From NCBI GenBank assembly GCA_026770585.1, contig MU646352.1:356187-372578 (forward strand): a DNA stretch of 16,392 bases, read 5' to 3'. The translations under genes were made by a program, and so were the position numbers. The DNA comes from Baffinella frigidus. Its lineage: Eukaryota > Cryptophyceae > Cryptomonadales > Baffinellaceae. Positions 1 through 6,299 of this stretch are shown one piece after another. Position 1 is the first letter of the stretch, and every line of letters starts with the position of its first letter. The notes beneath the pieces are model-generated. The model ran no database searches. It was not told where the DNA came from and saw nothing but the letters and a program-made list of their open reading frames with translations.

Positions 1-303
1 GGGTTTGGGGTTTGGGGTTTGGGGTTTGGGGTTTGGGATTTCGGCTTAGGGTTCAAGGTTTAGGGTTTGGGGTTTAGGGTTTAGGGTTTAGGGTTTAGGG
101 TTTAGGGTTTAGGGTTGAGGGGTTTGGATTTAGGGTGTAGGGTGTAGGGTTTAGGATTTAGGGTTTGGGGTTTGGGGTTTGGGGTTTGGGGTTTGGGGTT
201 TAGGGTTCAGGGTTCAGGGTTTAGGGTTCAGGGTTTAGGGTTTAGGGTTTAGGGTTCAGGGTTTCGGGTTTCGGGTTTGGGGTTTAGGGTTTAGGATTTA
301 GGG
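1..303. repeat. Degenerate telomere-like 7-base repeat tract
   Basis: The + strand is built from 7-base units: first five TTTGGGG-type units, then a run of TTTAGGG from about 60 to 115, then mixed units (GGGTTCA, GGGTGTA, GGGTTTC). TTTAGGG is the plant and green-algal type telomere unit. A real left chromosome end would read CCCTAAA on the + strand, so this tract faces the wrong way to be the terminus of the strand shown. It is better read as interstitial or subtelomeric. The predicted last exon of the minus-strand MYND gene runs into its right edge. Confidence 0.95.
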
Positions 304-524
304 CAGGAATTGACGCATCGACTGCACGCGCTACGCAGCGGAAAGATGGTGGTACGCAAATGGAGCACAGTGGGACCACGTGAGTTGCAGCGAGCAGATT
401 TCCGCAGGCTGAAATCCCCCGCTGGTGGTGGAGCACTGACCTGTCGGGGGCAGCCTGCCCTTGGAGCGCAGGACCGCGCGAAGTGAGGCGTCTGTCCAGT
501 TGCGCGGGTCGCCGATGCATTTCC
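284..524 (-). other. Tentative last two exons of the MYND gene
   Basis: Exon E (524-441) reads KCIGDPRNWTDASLRAVLRS and a few more residues. It ends at a good donor, CCGACAG followed by GTCAGT. Exon F could start at 330 (after CTGCGTAG) or 321 (after GCGTGCAG); both give the right phase. It reads RAVDASIPALNPKP and stops at the TAA of a CCCTAAA unit. The frame matches at both joins, but no recognisable domain confirms these exons, and a longer intron running out of the window cannot be excluded. Confidence 0.45.
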
Positions 525-2628
525 CTGCTCCAAGGTTTCCGTGGGGGCAGTCAGGGAGTGTGGCTCGGCGTTGGTGCGTCGCTGCCGACGCACTCCGCTG
601 TCACCGAGAGTGACTCGCCACCCTGCAGTACAGGGTGGCGAGTGCAGGGGGGGGGCTAGTTGCGGGACCAGGGATCAGAGGTTGAGGATTGGGGACTGCA
701 CGGGGGAGTGGGTACTTTTGACAGGTGCAACAGGGCGGGTGCTTCAGCGTTGGGCGGAGCGAACCTGTCCAGAAGCTCCAGTCCTTGACCATCTCTTCAT
801 GTGTACGAGGAACCTCCTTGCTTTGGTCGATCAGAGGCACACACGACTTCTTGTGCTCCTTCCACCCCGCACGCTGGCACCTGTTCAGGTAGTTGTGAGA
901 GGATAGAAAGCACCGCACCGTCACAGCCTCCCCTCGCGTCAACCGAAGATACACCTCGTGACTCCTTGTCTCGTCCTGTCACTCGCGACTAAACAGCCGG
1001 GGTCCGAACCAAAACAAGCCCGCCGCAGTCTCGGAATGGGGAGCTCACTTTTTGCCGCAGTACGCCACTTGCAGGCAGCGCAAACAGCCCTTCAACTCCG
1101 CGCCGCGAATCCCGCAGTGTGCGCACGCCGCTGCGCCCCCGCTCGCCGCTGCGCCGCCCTCGCCTTCACCGGTCCCTCCGTCGGAGTTGGTGGCTGCCCC
1201 CAGGAGGCTGAGGCGCTCGACGAGTCCCGTGACTTCCTCTGAGAGATCGTCTGGGGTGATCTCGGAGGCGGGGGGGTGGTTCGCTGGGGCGTCCGCTGGA
1301 GTGTGCATGGGGACGTCGTCTGCTGCCGTGGCTGGGTCCGGCACGGCCACGCGGGTCGTCTTGACTTTCCGGAGCCGCATGTTCATGACAAAGTACACCG
1401 CGAGCTCCTTCTTCGTACCTGCTCGAGGGGAGAGACAGTCACGAAAGGAAGCAAGGCCGTCCCGCAGAACCAGTACCAGTGTCCGCCTATGGTGGGAGCT
1501 CAAAGAACCTCAAGGACCTGAAGGGCCCTTGGAGAAGTGATCGAGATGAGAGTTGAGTTGCGTCCCTTCCCCCAAAACAGGAGATGGTGAGGGTGGCTCG
1601 GGGTGGAGTAGGGTCTTCTTGCCCGCGAGTGTCGAGGCTGCTGGAGGGTCGTCCGCGGAAACTGCTAGCTGGTCGGCGGCGCCTGCTTCCGACGGGTCAT
1701 TGGCTTCGGACACAGGTTCTGATTCCTCCCCCAGGTTTGCGGTCGAGGGTTCCACGGCGGTTGGCTGGTCCTCGGCAAGAAACCCAGGATCTTGCAGGTA
1801 GTACTTGTAAGGGGTGTAGAGACCCATCACCGGAGCGGGGTGTTTCCCTCGCTTCTTGTAGCTGCACGGAACCTTCACCATCAATGGCTGGCTAGTCTCT
1901 GACACCGGGGAACTCTCAGGGTTGAAAGTCCACTTCCCCTCCCTCTTGTTGGTCACCGCCACACCCGCCACGCCCTTTTTCTTCACCACGATGTACGCAG
2001 CCCCGCGTTTCTCCGGGTCGAACTCCCCACCCTGGTACCCTGTGAGAGTTTGTACGCAGGCTGGTGGAGCGTTGAACACCGGGACGTTGAGAACGATGGT
2101 TGGCAACCGGCTGAGGCGCCCGTCAGAGATATCCTGGATGCGCTGCACACCACACAGTGTTCAGCAGTGGCCACTTTCCTGTGTGGGTTGAACGTGAGTT
2201 CAAGCCACCCCCCTTCAACACCAGGAGGCAGATCCAGCGTCAGAAGGCTCGGAATGGAAATCAATCATCGAGTGCCTCACCTGCACCAGCACGTCATAGA
2301 TGTTCTGCTCCAACTTCGCTAAGGCTTGGCTATCTCCGACGGCCCCCTCCATAGTGACCAAACTCTCCGGCGTGGCGTACTGACGGGCATCGGCGGACGG
2401 AGCAGCGCCCGCATCAGGAGCGCCTGCCTCCTGGTCGTCCTCGATCCCCTCCATGGAAGTTGTGTCCATGGGAATCTTCGTAAACAGTTGGGGAACATCC
2501 GATCCTGACTCATACCACGGCAATTTTGCAGCGCAAAGTAATGGCTCCAAGCCCGGCAACTTGAGCCATTGGTACCGAGCGGGCTTCACCACCCTGGAGG
2601 GGACTTGCGGCCAATCCCGAATAACCCT
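284..2628 (-). CDS. MYND-type zinc-finger protein, multi-exon gene
   Basis: Exons in transcript order are A 2628?-2281, B 2142-1518, C 1418-1049, D 880-765, E 524-441 and F 330-284. Introns are GT-AG (138, 99, 168, 240 and 110 bp) with phases 0, 1, 2, 1 and 1, and every junction keeps the frame. Exon C ends in the first half of a MYND finger (CAHC, then GCLRC, then VAYCGKK). Exon D supplies CQRAGWKEHKKSC. Joined, the ligands read C-x2-C-x9-C-x2-C-x5-C-x3-C-x7-H-x3-C, the full MYND set. MYND fingers usually bind short proline-rich partner motifs and occur in chromatin and other regulators; the target here is unknown. Exons A and B encode no domain I recognise: a central conserved-looking stretch (AAYIVVKKKG, GLYTPYKYYLQDPGFL) is followed by an acidic, Ser/Ala/Pro-rich linker. 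The start is not resolved: an in-frame TAA at 2631-2629 closes exon A upstream, and no ATG opens it, so there is probably another 5' exon. C and D are certain, A-B strong, E moderate and F tentative. Confidence 0.85.
881..1048 (-). other. Intron splitting the MYND finger (phase 2)
   Basis: The donor is GTGAGC directly after GGC AAA AA and the acceptor is CTGAACAG before GTGCCAG. Removing these 168 bases makes GGC AAA AAG TGC CAG (Gly-Lys-Lys-Cys-Gln), which places the sixth zinc ligand correctly. Without splicing the frame hits a stop just after the donor. This junction is the best-supported intron in the window and fixes the strand and consensus used for the other models. Confidence 0.93.
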
Positions 2629-3061
2629 TTATCGCAAAAGTTGACATGATTTATACCACTAAAATACATATTAGACCTTTTTGTACCAGATCCATTCATC
2701 ACGGGGCAGCCGCATTGCGGCCGCATCTCAAGGGGAGTTGACTTAAGAATGCTCAAAATACCTTACTGTTCCATCCAGGGTGGACCATGATCCAGAGCCC
2801 CATAAAGGCTGACTTGGGTTCGGTGTGTGCGCGAGCGTGCTCCCACTTGGGACTCCTCAAACACCCCAAGAGAACCACTCTGTATTCCCTCTTCACGAGC
2901 CTCTGCACTGGAGAGCTAAACGCGATCCGAAAGCAAAAAATGCTTTCCCTGCAGATCCCTTCTGCGGAACGGCGTGTCGTTGGGCTATGTTCGGAGCATT
3001 TAAAACCTCAAGGACCTAAAGGACCTTTCATTCGGTCGCCACACTAGACATCACTTTGACG
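2629..3061. other. No gene seen; region upstream of the MYND gene
   Basis: Moderate-GC sequence with no convincing exon on either strand. A TATAAAT sits on the minus strand near 2650, just upstream of exon A, and could be promoter-like, but exon A lacks a start codon, so the true promoter may lie elsewhere. A copy of a MYND-gene splice junction lies at 3003-3024 and is listed separately. Confidence 0.4.
3003..3024 (-). repeat. Second copy of the MYND exon B donor junction
   Basis: On the minus strand this reads AAAGGTCCTTTAG, then GTCCTTGAGG, then TTTTAAATGC. The real exon B end at 1530-1508 reads AAGGGCCCTTCAG, then GTCCTTGAGG, then TTCTTTGAGC. The match covers both sides of the donor, about 19 of 22 bases, and weakly further into the intron. 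It lies about 1.5 kb upstream of the true junction. No open exon leads into it, so it looks like an isolated junction copy. Confidence 0.6.
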
Positions 3062-3079
3062 TTAACCCTAAACCCTAAA
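3062..3079. repeat. Short telomere-like repeat in C-rich orientation
   Basis: AACCCTAAACCCTAAACC, about two and a half units of CCCTAAA on the + strand. It is one of only three tracts in the window in this orientation; the others are at 11276-11335 and 16298-16392. Confidence 0.8.
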
Positions 3080-3267
3080 CCAGGCAAGGGGTACGCTGCC
3101 ATTTTCTGCCGGCCATTGCAGCCTGCCTGCTCTTTCCGCTCATCTGCCCCCTCCCCCCTGTGTCCACAGGGGTCAGGGGGCGTGGCAACCCACCAGGACT
3201 CCCAAGTTTATCTCGGGGAATGTATTAACGAATGTCTTCCACAACAAAAGTGACTACATTGCTTTAC
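3080..3267. other. No feature recognised
   Basis: C-rich, with an imperfect C-run/G-run pairing around 3150-3180. The open frames on the + strand are short and have no splice or codon-use support. Confidence 0.4.
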
Positions 3268-3423
3268 ATGTACCTCGCTCATAAGAAAACGCCCAGCGTA
3301 ATCATCGACCTTAGGGAACGGACTCAAGTAAGTCTACTTGGCAGTCCTGGTGGAGTACATGCTCTGCTTTTGCCGCGTGTGCATCTAGCAGAATCGATCC
3401 TCATCCTCACCAGCGAGGTACAT
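3268..3423. mobile_element. Small fold-back / MITE-like element
   Basis: Perfect 12-bp inverted ends: ATGTACCTCGCT at 3268-3279 and AGCGAGGTACAT at 3412-3423. The left part (GTACCTCGCTCATAAGAA) also matches the inner arms of the larger palindrome at 3759-3864, so the two belong to one family. It has no coding capacity. A small open frame across it follows the repeat, not a gene. Confidence 0.65.
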
Positions 3424-3557
3424 ACGCCCCTGTGCTTTGGGACACATGCAGACGCTGTCAAATTAAATATCGCACAGTAGGCAGATCGGTCCATGGATGT
3501 GTGTGGTACTAATGAAGAATTGCTCGGTACAAAGACATCTTATCAACGAGATTTCCT

Positions 3558-3577
3558 TCGAAGCCCACTGTGTGGTT
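3558..3577. mobile_element. Fragment of the GGGCTACGAAGG-ended MITE family
   Basis: TTTCCTTCGAAGCCCACTGTGTGG resembles the right end shared by the elements at 8604-8764, 13385-13547 and 8066-8153 (consensus CCCTTCGTAGCCCGCTGTG). I could not find a matching left end, so this is a solo end or a coincidental fragment. Confidence 0.4.
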
Positions 3578-3703
3578 CATGCACTTTTTTACTTCCATCT
3601 TAATTAACCTTACACATCTTCCAGCACCTGTACACATACACACACTCGACCCTCGACCCTGTACACCCCCTGGCCTCTCGCGCCCCTCTCCCGCGTGGAA
3701 TCT

Positions 3704-3952
3704 AGTACACGAGAGTGGACCACCTGCGAGACCTCGCACACCACCTGCGAGGTCCACTTACAGGGGTACTCGCTCACAAGAACCCCCCGCCCCCCCTAGG
3801 ACCACCATACGATCCTGTAGGGACTTAGGGGGGGGCGGGTTCTTATGAGCAAGGTACCCCTGTAGTGGTCACTAAGTTGAGTGGACCACCTGTGCGATCT
3901 CAACGTAGTGACCACTAAGTGGACCTCGCAGGTGGTCCACTCTCAGTACACG
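3704..3952. mobile_element. Nested multi-arm palindrome (complex fold-back element)
   Basis: Three levels of inverted repeat. The outer arms, 3711-3730 and 3925-3944, are a perfect 20-bp match (GAGAGTGGACCACCTGCGAG). A second left block at 3741-3759 pairs perfectly over 19 bp with 3917-3935, so the right side overlaps both. The inner arms, about 3759-3800 and 3825-3864, start TACAGGGGTAC and contain long C and G runs. A separate hairpin sits in the right flank: GTGGTCACTA..GTTGAG near 3864 pairs with CTCAAC..TAGTGACCAC ending at 3915, one mismatch. No protein is encoded. This looks like a non-autonomous element formed by fold-back elements inserting into one another. Confidence 0.8.
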
Positions 3953-4035
3953 AGGTCTGCCCCGTACTTGTTTTTTCGGTAGTAGACGTTCTTCGGGTTC
4001 TTGTCTGAGCGCCGCACCCCCAGCACCGTCCTGGT

Positions 4036-4242
4036 TCGGGGTTCGGGGTTTAGTGTTTGGGGGTTGGGGTTTGGGGTTTAGGGTTTGGGGTTTAGGATTT
4101 AGGGTTTAGGGTTTAGGGTCCAGGGTTCAGGGTTAGATTTGAGGTTTTAGGTTTTAGGTTTTAGGTTTTAGGTTTATGGTTTATGGCTTATGGTCCATGA
4201 TTTTATAGTTTATGGTTTTGGGTTTTGGGTGTAGGGTTCAGG
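4036..4242. repeat. Degenerate telomere-like tract
   Basis: G-rich strand on +. It begins as TTCGGGG and TTTAGGG units, then changes at about 4135-4190 to TTTTAGG units, then to TTTATGG. The unit stays near 7 bases while its composition drifts, so local homogenisation has acted on variant units. Confidence 0.9.
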
Positions 4243-4415
4243 CCAAGCCCCGCAGCCAGCAGGGCGTGAGCTCCTCCCCAGGAATGCTGCAAGATGGGCC
4301 CGCATCAGGACGTGGGTGGGACGGTCGCAAGGAAACGTGTATTCTTGAGGTTTGTGAGGGAGCGTGGATGCAACCAACGGCGATCCATCAATCCATTCCG
4401 CAAGTGGCGAGCGGG
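4243..4415 (-). other. Possible exon, uncertain
   Basis: The minus strand is open across this non-repetitive island and runs LAEWIDGSPLVASTLPHKPQ, then a Cys/Arg/His-containing stretch. It ends PYTQNPKP at a TAA inside the adjoining telomere-like tract. Composition is protein-like, but I see no donor or acceptor that ties it to another exon and no domain. It could be the last exon of an unseen gene or a chance open frame. Confidence 0.25.
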
Positions 4416-4449
4416 TCGTATTTGACCTGCAGCTGCAGGTCAAATACGA
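4416..4449. repeat. 34-bp perfect palindrome
   Basis: The half-site CGTATTTGACCTGCAG is followed directly by its exact reverse complement, with one more base pair each side and no spacer. Such a sequence can form a cruciform. No gene lies close by. It abuts the tandem hairpin repeat at 4449-4534. Confidence 0.95.
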
Positions 4450-4534
4450 GGTCTGAGGGCCTACCTATAGGCCCAACTGGGAGCGTATTACTAGGTCTTA
4501 GGGCCTACCTATAGGCCCAACTGGGAGCGTATTA
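4449..4534. repeat. Two 44-bp direct repeats, each with a hairpin
   Basis: AGGTCTKAGGGCCTACCTATAGGCCC and the following CAACTGGGAGCGTATTA occur twice at a 44-bp spacing with one difference in the shared part. Each unit contains GGGCCTA, a CCTA loop, then TAGGCCC, a perfect 7-bp stem. Confidence 0.9.
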
Positions 4535-4566
4535 GGCTGAGTAGCCACTTAAGGGATATGATGGAT

Positions 4567-4660
4567 GAAGCACCTTCGGCCGGGATGGATAAACGCCAAT
4601 TCATATGCATCAATCAATCAGTCCATCACTCAATCTAAAACAATAAACGCCAATTAATAT

Positions 4661-4691
<31 letters not shown>

Positions 4692-4790
4692 CCAATCAAT
4701 CTAAATCAATAAACGCCAATCCATATCAATGAATCAATCAATGAATCAATCAATCAAAATCAAAGAAGGAAGCACCTTCGGCCGGGATCA
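4567..4790. repeat. AATC tetranucleotide array with higher-order unit
   Basis: Dense CAATCAATCAATC repeat, interrupted three times by AATAAACGCCAATYMATAT (near 4588, 4644 and 4709), giving a higher-order unit of about 60-65 bp. A GAAGCACCTTCGGCCGGGAT block brackets the array at about 4567 and 4768. A related word, AATGAACGCCAATGAATGG, occurs at 7197, beside another ATCA-rich array. Confidence 0.85.
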
Positions 4791-4834
4791 ATAAATGCTT
4801 CTTGAAACCTTCTCCCCATGTTCTTGTCGTCCCC

Positions 4835-4997
4835 CATCGGTCGATACGTGATCTCATCTTTTGGAATCGAGACACCTAGGGAGTAGGGTTTGAGGTTAAG
4901 AGATTGGGTGCAGGGTTGTCATCCCGTCATAGAGACTGGGTGCAGTGTTCTCATCGGTCGATACGTGATCTCATCTTTTGGAATCGAGACACCTGGG
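4835..4997. repeat. 117-bp tandem duplication
   Basis: A 46-bp block beginning CATCGGTCGATACGTGATCT and ending GAATCGAGACACCT occurs at 4835-4880 and 4952-4997, almost identical. The spacer holds two copies of a shorter word (GAGAYTGGGTGCAGKGTTSTCATC), so the region is a nested duplication. No coding potential is evident. Confidence 0.9.
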
Positions 4998-5113
4998 TTT
5001 TAGGGTTTAGGGTTAAGGGTTTAGGGTTTAGGGTTTCGGGTTCAGTGATCAGGGTTTAGGGTTTAGGGTTTAGAGTTTAGGGTTTGGGTTTAGGGTTTGG
5101 GGTTCGGGGGTTA
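4998..5113. repeat. Telomere-like tract
   Basis: TTTAGGG-rich on the + strand with some TTCAGTG and TTTGGGG variants. It directly follows the second copy of the 46-bp block. Confidence 0.9.
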
Positions 5114-5210
5114 GACCCGCAGTCCGCAGCGTGCGGTCGTACTTGACCCATTTTGTCGTGAGGGGCATGCGCTCCGAGTCTGGCACCTACTCCGCGGATT
5201 TTTTTCTTTT

Positions 5211-5305
5211 AGAATCTGGCAAGGAATCTGTCTTTAATAATCTGGCAACGAAACCGATATAATCTGGCAACGAAAACGAATAATATGGCAACGAAGACGA
5301 ACAAA
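5211..5305. repeat. Short tandem repeat, about four units
   Basis: Units of roughly 22-26 bp share AATMTGGCAACGAARMCGA. The first unit is diverged (GAATCTGGCAAGGAATCTG). The minus strand is open through it, but repetition, not coding, explains this. Confidence 0.85.
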
Positions 5306-5362
5306 AACTACGGCACGGATGTTTTACTATCGCTATTATGCCCCCATTGTGTAGTGATTCTG

Positions 5363-5925
5363 AAAGAAAAACAGGGTTCCCCGGATGAGACCTGGTGCCC
5401 TGGAAGGAGTGCGGGAGTTTGGGGTTGGGGGTTCGGCCTTGCTGGTTGAAGGCTGGGATCTGGGGGTTGGTGTCTGGTGCTTGGTGTTTGGTGTTGAGGG
5501 TTTGAGAACTCGAACATGAAAATTTGGAGATGAGACCTCCAACATTACCATTGCTTCCGTGCCCCAATCGTGTAGAAATTTTCATTTCCAGATCCTCAAA
5601 GAAAAATAGGGTTCTTCGGATGAGACCTCGAACATTGATTTAGTGGGATGTGCGGTACAAACCCCGTATGAACTGTCTTGGTGTCCCAGCTTAGCCCTAA
5701 AATCTTGCGTGGGATGAGACCTCGAACAGTGAGTTGGTGGAGCTTGCTGGTTGGGGGTTGGGATCTGGGGGTTGGTGTTTGGTGTTTGGTGTTAAGGATT
5801 GTCGACCTCGCACATGGAGTTGGTGGGATTTGCGGTACAAATCCCGTGGGAGGTGACTGTGTCCCAGCTTAGTCCTACAATCGTGCGTGGGATGAGACCT
5901 CGAACATCGAGTTGGTGGAGCGCGG
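5363..5925. repeat. Imperfect long-period repeat block
   Basis: The phrase GGATGAGACCTCGAACAT, or a close variant, occurs near 5382, 5531, 5617, 5712 and 5890. The best pair is 5636-5740 and 5815-5920: each has GTGGGATKTGCGGTACAAAYC, GTGTCCCAGCTTAG and then TGCGTGGGATGAGACCTC in the same order. A second word, GGGATCTGGGGGTTGGTGT, occurs at 5455 and 5760. GAAAGAAAAACAGGGTTCC at 5363 and its variant at 5597 add a third. It looks like a decayed satellite mixed with telomere-like units. No gene is seen. Confidence 0.8.
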
Positions 5926-5957
5926 CTTGAACTTGTCGATCTCGTCTACCGGGCCTG

Positions 5958-6299
5958 GTGTACGGTTTAGAGTTTATGGTTTCAGGTTTGGGGTTTAGTG
6001 TTTCGGGTTTCGGGTTGAGTGGTGGGTGTTTGGTGTTTGGGGTTTGGGGTTTAGGGTTGAGGATTTCAGGTTTCAGGTTTGGGGGTTGGGGGTTGGGGTT
6101 CAGGGTTTGTGGTTTGTGGTTTGTGGTTTGTGGTTTGAGGTTTGTGGTTTGTGGTTCCGGGTTTAGGGTTCCGGGTTTAGGGTTTAGGGTTTAGGGTTTA
6201 GGGTTTAGGGTTTAGGGTTTAGGGTTTAGGGTTTAGGGTTTAGAGTTTAGGGTTTAGGGTTTAGGGGTTTGGGTTTGGGGTTTAGGGGTCAGGGGTTTT
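5958..6299. repeat. Long telomere-like tract
   Basis: G-rich on +. It moves from GTTTAGAGTTTATGG through TTTGGGG to a run of GGTTTGT units at 6105-6150, then about ten nearly perfect TTTAGGG units at 6178-6260. The coiled-coil gene's predicted stop codon (6284-6282, minus strand) is a TAA within it. Confidence 0.93.

Noticed and set aside
1-303. Chromosome end (true telomere)
   Set aside because: G-rich strand orientation is the reverse of that expected for a left terminus, and the units are degenerate.
1045-1540. + strand 162-codon frame across MYND exon C
   Set aside because: Antisense shadow of a exon that carries the zinc-binding residues.
3232-3480. + strand 82-codon frame
   Set aside because: Runs through the fold-back element with 12-bp inverted ends; openness is explained by the element.
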